Part shown: in pieces, positions 1-6,918 of the stretch | Position numbering within the stretch: the first letter of the stretch is position 1 | How the letters are laid out: every line of letters starts with the position of its first letter | Source of the DNA: Actinomycetes bacterium | GTDB taxonomy: Bacteria; Actinomycetota; Acidimicrobiia; Acidimicrobiales; Microtrichaceae | Direction: 5' to 3' | NCBI GenBank assembly: GCA_023437745.1 | Contig: JAEZFI010000252.1 | Location: 1-14,585 of the forward strand | Length of the DNA: 14,585 nucleotides | Program-made: the position numbers and the translations under genes | Notes under the pieces: generated by a model | Seen by the model: the letters and a program-made list of their open reading frames with translations, nothing else | The model's database searches: none | What the model was told of the DNA's origin: nothing

Positions 1-311
1 CCGTAGCGCCGGACCGCCTCGGCCACGCGTGCCGGCTCCTGGGAGACGACCGCGCCGCCCTCCATGGCGAGCCATCGGCCACCGTCGACCTGGCAGACCG
101 CCACCGGCGCGCCCGGGTTCGCGCCCAGCCGTTGCGCCTTGCGGGAGTGGCCACGGGTGATGATGCGGGCGAGGCCCGAGTCCGGGTCCCACGTGAACCC
201 GACGGGGACGGCGTGGGGACGGCCCTGCTCGTCGACTGTCGTGAAGGTGGCCAGGTGCCGTTCGGCCAGGAAGGCGAGGGCTGAGGGATCCAGGTCGGAG
301 GGTACGGTCAC
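1..311 (-). CDS. PPOX-class F420/FMN-dependent oxidoreductase, 5' part only
   Basis: The gene runs off the left edge, so only its first 103 residues are visible. They begin VTVPSDLDPSALAFLAERHL and continue with a split-barrel pattern: a first strand with TTVDEQGRPHAVPVGF (about residues 24-39), an RIITRGHSRKAQRLGANP segment (49-66) and AVCQVDGGRWLAMEG (71-85). This order fits the pyridoxamine 5'-phosphate oxidase-like fold, in particular the actinobacterial class that uses F420 or FMN for redox on small substrates. The substrate cannot be told. I chose the GTG at 311: a TGA lies 21-24 bases upstream in the same frame, and no other good start is between them. An ATG at 318 is in another frame and hits a stop after three codons. 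The gene is divergent from the DNA glycosylase at 372. Heme or pyridoxamine binding by the same fold cannot be excluded. Confidence 0.75.
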   Translation of the reverse strand, partial: MTVPSDLDPSALAFLAERHLATFTTVDEQGRPHAVPVGFTWDPDSGLARIITRGHSRKAQRLGANPGAPVAVCQVDGGRWLAMEGGAVVSQEPARVAEAVRRY

Positions 312-363
312 CTCGCCATTGTGGTGCCTCGCTCAGCCGGAGTTGACCGGGGCCGCGACGATC

Positions 364-369
364 GAGGAG
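364..369 (+). promoter_or_regulatory. Ribosome binding site that fixes the Nei start
   Basis: A GAGGAG purine block lies two bases before the GTG at 372. The frame is open further upstream (to a GTG at 321), but the family requires Pro at position 2 and Glu at position 3 of the enzyme, which only the start at 372 gives. Confidence 0.6.
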
Positions 370-371
370 CC

Positions 372-1148
372 GTGCCAGAGGGCGACACCATCCACAACGC
401 CGCGGCCCGTCTCCGACCCGCGTTGGCGGGCGCGACGCTGGAGCGGTTCGAGGCGCCGCGCCTCGTGGGGACCCGCCCCCGGGTCGGGGAGACCATCGAC
501 GAGGTGCGAGCGGTCGGCAAGCACCTGCTCATGGAGTTCAGCGGCGGGCTGACCCTCGAGACGCACATGCGGATGACCGGGAGCTGGCACCTGTACGCCG
601 CGGGCGAGCGCTGGCGGAAGCCGGCTCACCTCCTGCGGGTCCGCATCGACGTGCCGGGTTGGGTCGCGGCGTGCTTCTCCGCGCCGGTCGTCCGCACGTT
701 CCCGACGGGTTCGGTCGGTCGCTCGCCGATCGACCACCTGGGGCCCGACCTGTGCCTCCCCGAGCCGGACCTCGACGTGTGCCTCCAGCGGATGGTCGTC
801 CTGGGCCTCGACGACGCGTCCGTGGGCGAGGTGCTCCTCGACCAGCGGGTCGCGAACGGCGTGGGCAACGTGTTCAAGAGCGAGGTCTGCTGGGCGGCGC
901 GCGTCGACCCCGCGACGCCGCTGCGGCGCGTGCCCGAGGACCTCCGGCGCCGGCTGCTCGTCACATCGAACCGGCTGCTGATGGCGAACCTCCGCCCGGG
1001 TCGGCGGCAGACCGTGGCCGGCGGGCTCGCGGTCTACGGCCGGCGCGGCCGGGCCTGCCGGCGGTGCGGGACGCCGATCCTCTCGTCGATGCAGGGCGAC
1101 CAGGCGCGCGTCACGTACTGGTGCCCGACCTGCCAGCCCCTCCTCTGA
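372..1148 (+). CDS. nei: Endonuclease VIII-like DNA glycosylase (Fpg/Nei family)
   Basis: A complete 258-residue bifunctional DNA glycosylase/AP lyase of base excision repair, acting on oxidised bases. Processing of the initiator Met would expose Pro2, the nucleophile, followed by Glu3 in the start VPEGDTIHNA. Lys50 in AVGKHLL is the conserved beta-hairpin lysine. The helix-two-turn-helix has NGVGNVFKSEV (162-172). The C-terminal zinc finger has Cys229, Cys232, Cys251 and Cys254, with the finger arginine at Arg246. The PEGDT start rather than PELPE favours the Nei side of the family, and the sequence resembles actinobacterial Nei2, but the exact lesion range cannot be read from sequence. It is divergent from the PPOX gene with a 60-bp gap and convergent with the nuclease candidate at 1319. 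Family is near certain; Nei rather than Fpg is likely. Confidence 0.92.
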   Translation: MPEGDTIHNAAARLRPALAGATLERFEAPRLVGTRPRVGETIDEVRAVGKHLLMEFSGGLTLETHMRMTGSWHLYAAGERWRKPAHLLRVRIDVPGWVAACFSAPVVRTFPTGSVGRSPIDHLGPDLCLPEPDLDVCLQRMVVLGLDDASVGEVLLDQRVANGVGNVFKSEVCWAARVDPATPLRRVPEDLRRRLLVTSNRLLMANLRPGRRQTVAGGLAVYGRRGRACRRCGTPILSSMQGDQARVTYWCPTCQPLL

Positions 1149-1172
1149 CCCGGCCGTGCGCGCACTGCAGCC

Positions 1173-1219
1173 CGACTGTCGGTGGTAGGTGCGTCTGGCG
1201 CACGCCGACTCGACAGTCG
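1173..1219. terminator. Nested inverted repeat between convergent genes
   Basis: Arms CGACTGTCG (1173-1181) and CGACAGTCG (1211-1219) are perfect reverse complements. Between them sits a second perfect stem, GTGCG (1189-1193) and CGCAC (1199-1203), with a 5-base loop. A further palindrome, GTGCGCGCAC, is at 1156-1165. The structure lies 24 bp after the nei stop and 100 bp before the stop of the opposing gene. There is no T tract, so a classic Rho-independent terminator is not shown; GC-rich actinobacteria often use stems without U tails. Confidence 0.4.
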
Positions 1220-1318
1220 ACCAAGAGTGCGTCGCTGGCCCGGCCCATCAGGACCGCCGGGTAGCGGAGGGGAAGCAGCGAGCCTGCGAGCGGAACTGAC
1301 CCGGAGCTGGCCCGGCTC

Positions 1319-2329
1319 TCAGGACAAAGCGATGTAGCCGGGGACGTCGTGGTGGGGCGTGTCGAGGTAGATCTTCGCCTCGGGCAGGCCGCCGAACCGG
1401 CCGTGGCTCCAGCGGATCTCCACGTGTCCCCGAACCTCCCGCTCGGTGCGATCGGCCCGGTCGCGAACCACCGCCGACCAGTTGACGCTCGGTTGCGCTC
1501 GACCGCCGGCCGTGATGTCGAACGCCCGCAGCTCGTACGAGCGCTGCCAGTCCCACGGCGTCGCGACCCGGATCCTCAGGCTCCGCCCCGGCTGCGAGCC
1601 GAGGACGAAGTAGGGCGCCGCGCCCATGCGCAGCAGCCGCCAGAGCATCGCCCGGCGGTGCGCCAACGTCGGCACCGCGGCGCTCCAGCGCTCGGCGGAC
1701 TCCCTCGACACCACGTCGCACAGCTCGCGGTAGGCCGCCTCCGTCGCCAGGTCGGACGGCGCGCCGGCGAGAGCGCCCTTCAGCGCCCGACGATGGTCGG
1801 CGGTCAGGTCCGTCGCTCGCATCGGCATCCCGTCGGGCCGGTGCCGGCGCAGGGTCGCGTCGTACATCGCCTGGTACTCGGCGGGTGCCACCTGCACGTA
1901 CCAGTCGCCGTCGCGCGCCCGTGTCGTGGCCGAGCCCAGCGCCCGTTCGAACAACGACGCCGGCGACACGTTGGCCAGGATCTTCGACAGGTACTTGCAG
2001 CTCACCAGGTAGACGTGGTCGACGCGCAGGTCGACCGGCGTGGTGTCGTCACCGATCGACCGCGCCGGGCCCCGCCACTCGATCCGCTCGGGGAGCCGGC
2101 CCCGCAGCGCGGCGTGGGCCTGGAGGAACGCGGCGCCGTTGAGGAAGGCGGCGTGGAACTCGGCGAGGTGTGACCCGTCGGCCCAGGCGTCGAGCAGGCG
2201 CTCCCACGTCGAGTCGTCGAGGTCGACCAGGGCGGCGGGCCGGGCGGCGAGTGCCTCGTCGATGGTGGGCAGTCCCAGCATGCCGAGACCGGTCACGATC
2301 TCGGTGACCTCGGAGACGAGGCGGGGCAC
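1319..2329 (-). CDS. Candidate restriction endonuclease partner of the DNA methyltransferase
   Basis: I do not recognise a named family with certainty. From the GTG at 2329 the frame gives 336 residues. A helical N-terminal part (1-80) is followed by RIEWRGPARS (82-91) and DLRVDHVYLVSCKYLSKI (100-117). Spaced Glu84, Asp100/Asp104 and Ser110-Cys111-Lys112 on a predicted beta strand could be a PD-(D/E)XK-type active site with a changed second acidic residue. Basic stretches (161-171, 225-234) and the tail PEAKIYLDTPHH (316-327) follow. No Shine-Dalgarno precedes the GTG. The open frame continues upstream without a start that fits, and the methyltransferase on the same strand reads into it by a single-base shift near 2350. 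It may therefore be the C-terminal half of one fused enzyme. An alternative start is the ATG at 2281. Nuclease function is an inference from context and the weak motif. Confidence 0.6.
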   Translation of the reverse strand: MPRLVSEVTEIVTGLGMLGLPTIDEALAARPAALVDLDDSTWERLLDAWADGSHLAEFHAAFLNGAAFLQAHAALRGRLPERIEWRGPARSIGDDTTPVDLRVDHVYLVSCKYLSKILANVSPASLFERALGSATTRARDGDWYVQVAPAEYQAMYDATLRRHRPDGMPMRATDLTADHRRALKGALAGAPSDLATEAAYRELCDVVSRESAERWSAAVPTLAHRRAMLWRLLRMGAAPYFVLGSQPGRSLRIRVATPWDWQRSYELRAFDITAGGRAQPSVNWSAVVRDRADRTEREVRGHVEIRWSHGRFGGLPEAKIYLDTPHHDVPGYIALS

Positions 2330-3737
2330 GGCAGCGGGCGCGGCGCCGCCGGCCGGCGGCCAGCTCCGCGAGGCGGGCCGGCGTGTCGTCGGCGCCCAAC
2401 TCGAGGGTGGCGGCCACCGTCCGATCCCGCACCGCGTCGAGTGCGTTGGCCGCCGGCGTGCCGCGCTTGGGCAGGTCGGTGGTGAGGAGCAGGACGCGGG
2501 CGTCGGGCTCGGTCGCCTGGACGAGTGCGGCCTGCCCGACGGATCGCAGCAGCGCGTCGGTGCTCCTGAGGCCGCGCCCGCCGGTCGTCTGCCCGCCCAC
2601 GACGTCGACGTACCAGGTGCCGCCCTTTCGGTCCTCGCAGCGGAAGGCGAACGACGCGCCGTTCCGAAGGGCGACCCGCTTCGGCGAGAGCTGGGTGAAC
2701 CCGGCGGCCGCCATCAGCGAGCGGGCCAGCGACACCGTCGCCACCCCGCCACCGATCGGGAGGTCGGCGTCCGTGACCGCGCGACCCTTCTCCTCCGCGA
2801 TGCGCTTCTCGGCCAGCTCGACGTAGTGCGGGTCGGTGTCGTAGCCCACGAAGTGGCGGTCGGTCCGGACCGCGGCGACGGCGGTGGAGCCCGATCCCAT
2901 GAACGGGTCGAGCACGAGGTCGCCGGCGTACGTGTGCATCTCGATGAGGCGCTGGGGCAGCTCGACGGGGAACGGCGCGGGGTGGCCGACCCGCGTGGCG
3001 CTCTCGGTGGGCAGCTCCCACAGGTCGAGCGTGGACTCCATGAACTCGTCCGCGGTGATCGTCGCTCGTGCGGGCAGGCCGGCCTTCGCACGGTCCTTCT
3101 GCCCGACTGCGCGGTCGAACCGCCCCTTGGACGCGATGACGATCCGTTCCGTCAGGTCGCGCACCACCGGGTTGCCCGGCGCGCGGAACGACCCCCACGC
3201 GCAGTTGCCACCCGCGCCGCGGGCCTTCTGCCAGATGATCTCGCCGCGGAGCAGGAGCCGCAGCCGGTCCTGCAGGATGGTCGTGACGTCGGCGGAGAGG
3301 GACCGGTACGGCTTGCGACCGAGGTTCGCCACGTTGACCGCGATGCGGCCGCCCGGTTCGAGCGTGCGCACGCACTCGGCGAACACGTCCGTGAGCATGT
3401 CGAGGTACTCGACGTAGGTGGCGGGGATGTGGCCCTCGCCCAGCGCCTCCTCGTAGGCCTTGCCGGCGAAGTAGGGCGGCGACGTCACCACCAGCGCCAC
3501 CGAGTTGTCGGCGATCGCGTCCATGTGCCGGGAGTCGCCCACGTGGATCTCGTCGACGGACGTGGCCTGGCCCAGGGTCTCGTCGTCGCTCAGCTCGGGG
3601 GCGGCGAACCGCTCGTAGAAGGCGGACGCGTCGTGGCTCTCCCGCTTGCCCACGCCGAAGTTGGACGTGGACGTGCCCCGTCTGGCGGCGGGCCGGCGAG
3701 TGGCGGCGGCCTGCTTCGGGCGAGGGGTCGACGCCAT
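2049..3737 (-). CDS. Site-specific DNA methyltransferase (N6-adenine/N4-cytosine), frameshifted at its 3' end
   Basis: It transfers a methyl group from S-adenosylmethionine to an exocyclic amino group of A or C in DNA. Motif IV TSPPYF is at 85-90 and motif I LDPFMGSGSTAVAA at 276-289; this order marks the beta class (N6_N4_Mtase fold). NFGVGKRESHDASAFYERF (26-44) is an N-terminal block I have seen in actinobacterial relatives. After the catalytic domain comes a segment with GTWYVDVVGGQTTGGRGLR (373-391) and VLLLTTDLPKRG (415-426), perhaps a nuclease-like or target-recognition domain. Sensible sequence ends about residue 462 (base 2352). The remaining frame down to the stop at 2049 is Arg/Pro-rich and is only a shadow of the next frame. 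ATG 3737 is chosen because earlier starts overlap the divergent isomerase gene and a TANNNT box sits just upstream. See the finding on the 16-bp palindrome. Confidence 0.88.
   Translation of the reverse strand: MASTPRPKQAAATRRPAARRGTSTSNFGVGKRESHDASAFYERFAAPELSDDETLGQATSVDEIHVGDSRHMDAIADNSVALVVTSPPYFAGKAYEEALGEGHIPATYVEYLDMLTDVFAECVRTLEPGGRIAVNVANLGRKPYRSLSADVTTILQDRLRLLLRGEIIWQKARGAGGNCAWGSFRAPGNPVVRDLTERIVIASKGRFDRAVGQKDRAKAGLPARATITADEFMESTLDLWELPTESATRVGHPAPFPVELPQRLIEMHTYAGDLVLDPFMGSGSTAVAAVRTDRHFVGYDTDPHYVELAEKRIAEEKGRAVTDADLPIGGGVATVSLARSLMAAAGFTQLSPKRVALRNGASFAFRCEDRKGGTWYVDVVGGQTTGGRGLRSTDALLRSVGQAALVQATEPDARVLLLTTDLPKRGTPAANALDAVRDRTVAATLELGADDTPARLAELAAGRRRRARCRAPPRLRGHRDRDRSRHAGTAHHRRGTRRPARRPGRPRRLDVGAPARRLGRRVTPRRVPRRLPQRRRVPPGPRRAAGPAPRADRVAGPGAVDR
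2345..2360. repeat. Perfect 16-bp GC palindrome at the apparent frameshift
   Basis: The bases GCCGCCGGCCGGCGGC read the same on both strands. Coding sense in the minus-strand methyltransferase frame stops here, and sense in the next frame begins within about 20 bases. Such all-GC palindromes cause compression or slippage in sequencing, and can also promote real one-base indels. Confidence 0.85.
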
Positions 3738-3744
3738 CGGGGCG

Positions 3745-3750
3745 AGTCTA
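3745..3750 (-). promoter_or_regulatory. Putative -10 box of a leaderless methyltransferase transcript
   Basis: On the minus strand TAGACT (TANNNT type) ends seven bases before the ATG at 3737, and no Shine-Dalgarno is present. That spacing places the transcription start at or next to the A of ATG. No convincing -35 box is seen. Confidence 0.4.
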
Positions 3751-3780
3751 CGGACCCGCCGTGACAGCGACCGTGCTCGG

Positions 3781-3786
3781 TAGTGT
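3781..3786 (+). promoter_or_regulatory. Putative -10 box of a leaderless isomerase transcript
   Basis: TAGTGT (TANNNT type) ends six bases before the ATG at 3793, with no Shine-Dalgarno. A GTGACA at 3761-3766 could be a -35 box, but the spacer would be only 14 bases. It faces the methyltransferase -10 box across the 55-bp divergent gap. Confidence 0.4.
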
Positions 3787-3792
3787 CCCCGC

Positions 3793-4215
3793 ATGCCTGC
3801 GCAACAGACCGACGCCCCCACGGACGGTTCTCCCTCGGCAGACGCGATCCGCACGACCGTCAGGTCGTACACCGATCGCCACTCCGCCGGCGACATCGAC
3901 GGGATCGTGGCGTGCTTCGCGCCCGACGCCCGGATCGAGGACCCCGTGGGGTCCGGGGTGTACGAGGGTCCCGACGCCGTCCGGGGGTTCTTCATCGCCT
4001 CCCACGACCTGTGCGACAGCATGGAGCTGACGCTGACCGGCCCGATCCGGGTCGCCGGGCGGCAGGCGGCGTTCCCCATGATGGTGCGCAGCCACATCGG
4101 CGACACCACGCTCGAGCTCGACATCATCGACGTGATGCACTTCGACGCCGACGCGAAGGTGACCGAGATGTACGCCTACTGGAACATGGACGACGCGCGG
4201 GTCACCCAGGACTGA
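3793..4215 (+). CDS. Steroid delta-isomerase-like protein (SnoaL/NTF2 fold)
   Basis: A 140-residue cone-shaped alpha+beta barrel protein. Aligned from memory to the Pseudomonas putida delta5-3-ketosteroid isomerase, it keeps all three catalytic residues: Tyr26 (for Tyr16), Asp50 in RIEDPVGS (for Asp40, the proton-shuttling base) and Asp113 in ELDIIDVMHFD (for Asp103 of the oxyanion hole). The end MYAYWNMDD matches the MQAYW motif of the bacterial enzyme. The known reaction moves a C5-C6 double bond of 3-oxo-steroids to C4-C5, usually in steroid breakdown. No steroid genes are nearby, so the natural substrate is open. The N-terminal 14 residues are a polar extension. Its start is supported by the TANNNT box six bases upstream. 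It ends 26 bp before the convergent ABC permease gene. Confidence 0.85.
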   Translation: MPAQQTDAPTDGSPSADAIRTTVRSYTDRHSAGDIDGIVACFAPDARIEDPVGSGVYEGPDAVRGFFIASHDLCDSMELTLTGPIRVAGRQAAFPMMVRSHIGDTTLELDIIDVMHFDADAKVTEMYAYWNMDDARVTQD

Positions 4216-4241
4216 CGGCGTCTGGGCCGCCTGCGGGCGCC

Positions 4242-6890
4242 TCAGTTCGTCGCGATCGCAGCCAGGATGTCGAGCTTGCCGGCACGGCGGGCCGACCTCA
4301 GCGCGGCGACGACGCCGAGCAGCCCTCCGACCACGACGATGACCAGCAGCTGCGTCCACGGCATGACGAGCGACAGCGCCAGGTCGCCCTGGGAGAACGT
4401 CTGGACGAACAGCGCCCCGAAGGCGACGCCCATGGCGAGGCCCAGCAGCGACCCGAAGGTGGCGATGATGGCCGCCTCCCACCTGATCGACCGCCGGAGC
4501 TGACGTCGCTCCATCCCCACGGCCCGCAGCAGCCCCAGCTCGCGCGTCCGCTCGAACACGGACAGGGCGATCGTGTTGGCGATGCCGATGAGCGCCTCGA
4601 TCACGGCCAGCCCGAGCAGCACGTAGACGATGTTGAGGGACTGCTGGATCTGGGACGAGACCTCGGCGATGAACTCGGTGACCGTCTGCACCCGCGCCAC
4701 GGGCGCGATCTCGTCGAGGCGGTCCTGGACCCGATCGGCGACGGCCCTGATCGACTCACCTTCGGCCACGTCGACGAACAGCTGGTTGTCGGCCCGACGT
4801 TCGGGTGACGTGACCGCGTCGTAGGTGGCGTAGTTGACGAGCGCGCCCAGCTCCCCGAACGTGTTGCCGATCGTCCCCGAGATCCGCCAGGTGGTCTCGC
4901 CCGAGTGGGTGGTCCACAGCCGGACGTCGTCGCCGACCTTCCAGCCGTTCTCGTCCAACTTGGACTGGGTGAGGAACACGGTCCCGTCCCGGAGCGCCTC
5001 GGGGCCGGGCTCGATGTCGCCGAGGTCCACTACCACGTTCAGCGCGGACGGGTCGGTGGCGATGACGTCGGTCTCCTCGCCGACCGGGCCACCGATGCCG
5101 ACGTCGCCCTTGCCGGCCGGGTCGGCCGCCTGCTCCTCGGCCGGGCGCTGCCGCAGCTCGTCGGCCTTCTTGGTGTCGAGGAAGCGGACCTCGGTGTACC
5201 GGATCGACGACGCGCTCTCGACGCCGTCGACCTTGCTCAGCTCGTCGCGCACGGACGTGGGGACCGGGGCCCCGAAGCCTCCGGCGTCGACGACCAGGTC
5301 GGCCAGCAGCTGCTGGCGGTAGGCGTCCTCGAACGTGCTGCTCACCGAGGCGGCGAGCACGGTGATGACGGTGACCAGGGCCACCCCGATCGTGAGCGCG
5401 ACGCCGGTGGCCGTGGTGCGCTTGGGGTTCCGTGCCGCGTTCTCGCGGGCGAGCTTGCCGCTGATCCCGAGGCCCATCGACACGGGCTTGCCGATGACGC
5501 GGCTGACCGGTGCGGCGAAGACCGGGCCGATCACCACCAGCGCCACGAAGAGCAGGCCGGCGCCGATGCCGATCCACTGCAGCGGTGGGTCGAGGACCTC
5601 CTTCACCCCCAGCACGAGCGAGGTGACGCCGATCGCGACGAAGAGCGAGCCGAACACGATGCGACTTGCTCCCAGGCCCTTCGTCTCGGTCTGGAGCTCG
5701 CTCATGGCGGCGACCGGTGGGATGCGGGTGGCCCGGAACGCGGGGAGGAGCGCCGAGATCACCGTGGCGAGCACGCCGACCACCAGCGAGGTCCACACCG
5801 CCTCGCCGGTGAGACGGGGGAGTCCGCCGGGCACCGAGAGCAGGTTGCCCAGCACGGCCTTCATCGCGGTGGCGAGCCAGAACCCGGCGAACAGGCCCGC
5901 GCCCGCGGCGACGAGGCCGGTCACGAGCGCCTCGACGAGCACCGAGCCCATGATCTGGCGACGGCTGGCCCCGACCGCTCGGAGGAGCGCCATCTCGCGG
6001 GTCCGCTGCGCGATGAGGATCGAGAACGTGTTGTAGATGACGAAGGTGCCGACGAAGGCGGCGATCCAACCGAAGGCCGCGACCAGGTCGGTGACGATGT
6101 CCGTGAGCCGGGCGATCTGCGCCTGGTTCTCGGCGATGAACTCGTCGCCGGTGAGCACGTGGAGGTCGGCGGGGACCAGCGGCACGAGCGAGTCGACGAG
6201 CTCCTTCTGGCTCACACCGTCCTCGGCCGCGACGGTCACGTAGTTCACCTGGCCGTCGAGCCCGCTGAGCGACTGGAGGGCGCCCAGCTCGAGCAGCACC
6301 AGTCGCGAGCCGGTGGTCTTCGTGCCGTCCTCGCCGACGCCGCCGATGCCCACGACCTGGAAGCGCTCGGCGCCCTGAGCGACCAGGACGGTGATCTCGT
6401 CGCCCAGCGTGAACCCGAGGTCCTCCGCGGTCTTGAAGTCCAGCGCCGCCTCGCCGGGTCCGGCCGGCGCTCGACCCTCGGTCAGCCGGCCGCCCGACAG
6501 GCCCTCGTCATCGATCCAGTTCGTGACGAACGTCGGCGGGCCGAAGGAGCTCGTCGGCTTGCCGGTCTTGTCCAGCATCGTGCCGGGCAGCTGGATGACG
6601 CCCGCTGCGGCACGGACGCCGTCGACCGCCTCCGCACGCTGGACGTACTCGTCGGTGATCGGCTGTCGGACGGGCAGCGAGGAGAAAGGGTTCTCCTCCG
6701 CGTCGGCCGACCGGATCACTGCATCGACGCCCCGGTACGCGTCGCTGACCAGGTCGTTGACCGAGCGCGTGAGCACGTCGGAGAGGACGGCCGTGCCCGA
6801 GATGAACGCCACGCCGAAGACGATGGCGATCGCGGTGGTGAACAGCCGGCGCTTGCGCGCCAGCACGCCCTTCAGGGCGATGCGGAACAT
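4242..6890 (-). CDS. ABC transporter permease with two FtsX/MacB domains
   Basis: An 882-residue membrane protein partnering the ATPase encoded 28 bp upstream. TM1 is at about 18-38 (FTTAIAIVFGVAFISGTAVL), followed by a large extracytoplasmic MacB-like core (40-260). The first FtsX domain (about 270-395) carries the cytoplasmic coupling motif QRTREMALLRAVGASRRQ (295-312). Two central helices (412-428, 438-460) and another at 493-515 follow. Then comes a second core (520-745) and a second FtsX domain (750-875) with ERTRELGLLRAVGMERRQ (780-797). The two halves are a clear internal duplication, so one polypeptide could supply what MacB or LolCE get from two subunits. Such systems act by mechanotransmission on lipoproteins, lipids, peptides or drugs; the cargo is unknown. 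A GAGG lies six bases before the ATG at 6890. Confidence 0.93.
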   Translation of the reverse strand: MFRIALKGVLARKRRLFTTAIAIVFGVAFISGTAVLSDVLTRSVNDLVSDAYRGVDAVIRSADAEENPFSSLPVRQPITDEYVQRAEAVDGVRAAAGVIQLPGTMLDKTGKPTSSFGPPTFVTNWIDDEGLSGGRLTEGRAPAGPGEAALDFKTAEDLGFTLGDEITVLVAQGAERFQVVGIGGVGEDGTKTTGSRLVLLELGALQSLSGLDGQVNYVTVAAEDGVSQKELVDSLVPLVPADLHVLTGDEFIAENQAQIARLTDIVTDLVAAFGWIAAFVGTFVIYNTFSILIAQRTREMALLRAVGASRRQIMGSVLVEALVTGLVAAGAGLFAGFWLATAMKAVLGNLLSVPGGLPRLTGEAVWTSLVVGVLATVISALLPAFRATRIPPVAAMSELQTETKGLGASRIVFGSLFVAIGVTSLVLGVKEVLDPPLQWIGIGAGLLFVALVVIGPVFAAPVSRVIGKPVSMGLGISGKLARENAARNPKRTTATGVALTIGVALVTVITVLAASVSSTFEDAYRQQLLADLVVDAGGFGAPVPTSVRDELSKVDGVESASSIRYTEVRFLDTKKADELRQRPAEEQAADPAGKGDVGIGGPVGEETDVIATDPSALNVVVDLGDIEPGPEALRDGTVFLTQSKLDENGWKVGDDVRLWTTHSGETTWRISGTIGNTFGELGALVNYATYDAVTSPERRADNQLFVDVAEGESIRAVADRVQDRLDEIAPVARVQTVTEFIAEVSSQIQQSLNIVYVLLGLAVIEALIGIANTIALSVFERTRELGLLRAVGMERRQLRRSIRWEAAIIATFGSLLGLAMGVAFGALFVQTFSQGDLALSLVMPWTQLLVIVVVGGLLGVVAALRSARRAGKLDILAAIATN

Positions 6891-6918
6891 GTGGCCTCGG
6901 TGGTCGGAGGGTGACGGG

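Noticed and set aside
309..318. Micro-ORF ATG-GCG-AGG-TGA overlapping the PPOX start as a regulatory leader peptide
   Set aside because: Three codons can occur by chance, and nothing else supports regulation there.
3738..4127. Longer N-terminus for the methyltransferase, up to an ATG at 4127
   Set aside because: It would lie antiparallel over almost the whole isomerase gene. The added residues look random, and family-like sequence begins only after the ATG at 3737.
4216..4241. Terminator hairpin between isomerase and ABC permease
   Set aside because: Only short GGCG/CGCC and CCGC/GCGG matches exist in very GC-rich DNA, one with a 2-base loop, so no convincing stem can be drawn.
4905..6914. 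Long plus-strand open frame opposite the ABC permease
   Set aside because: It is rich in Arg, Asp, Gly and His, with no domain or codon signal. It is the antisense shadow of a well-supported membrane protein gene.
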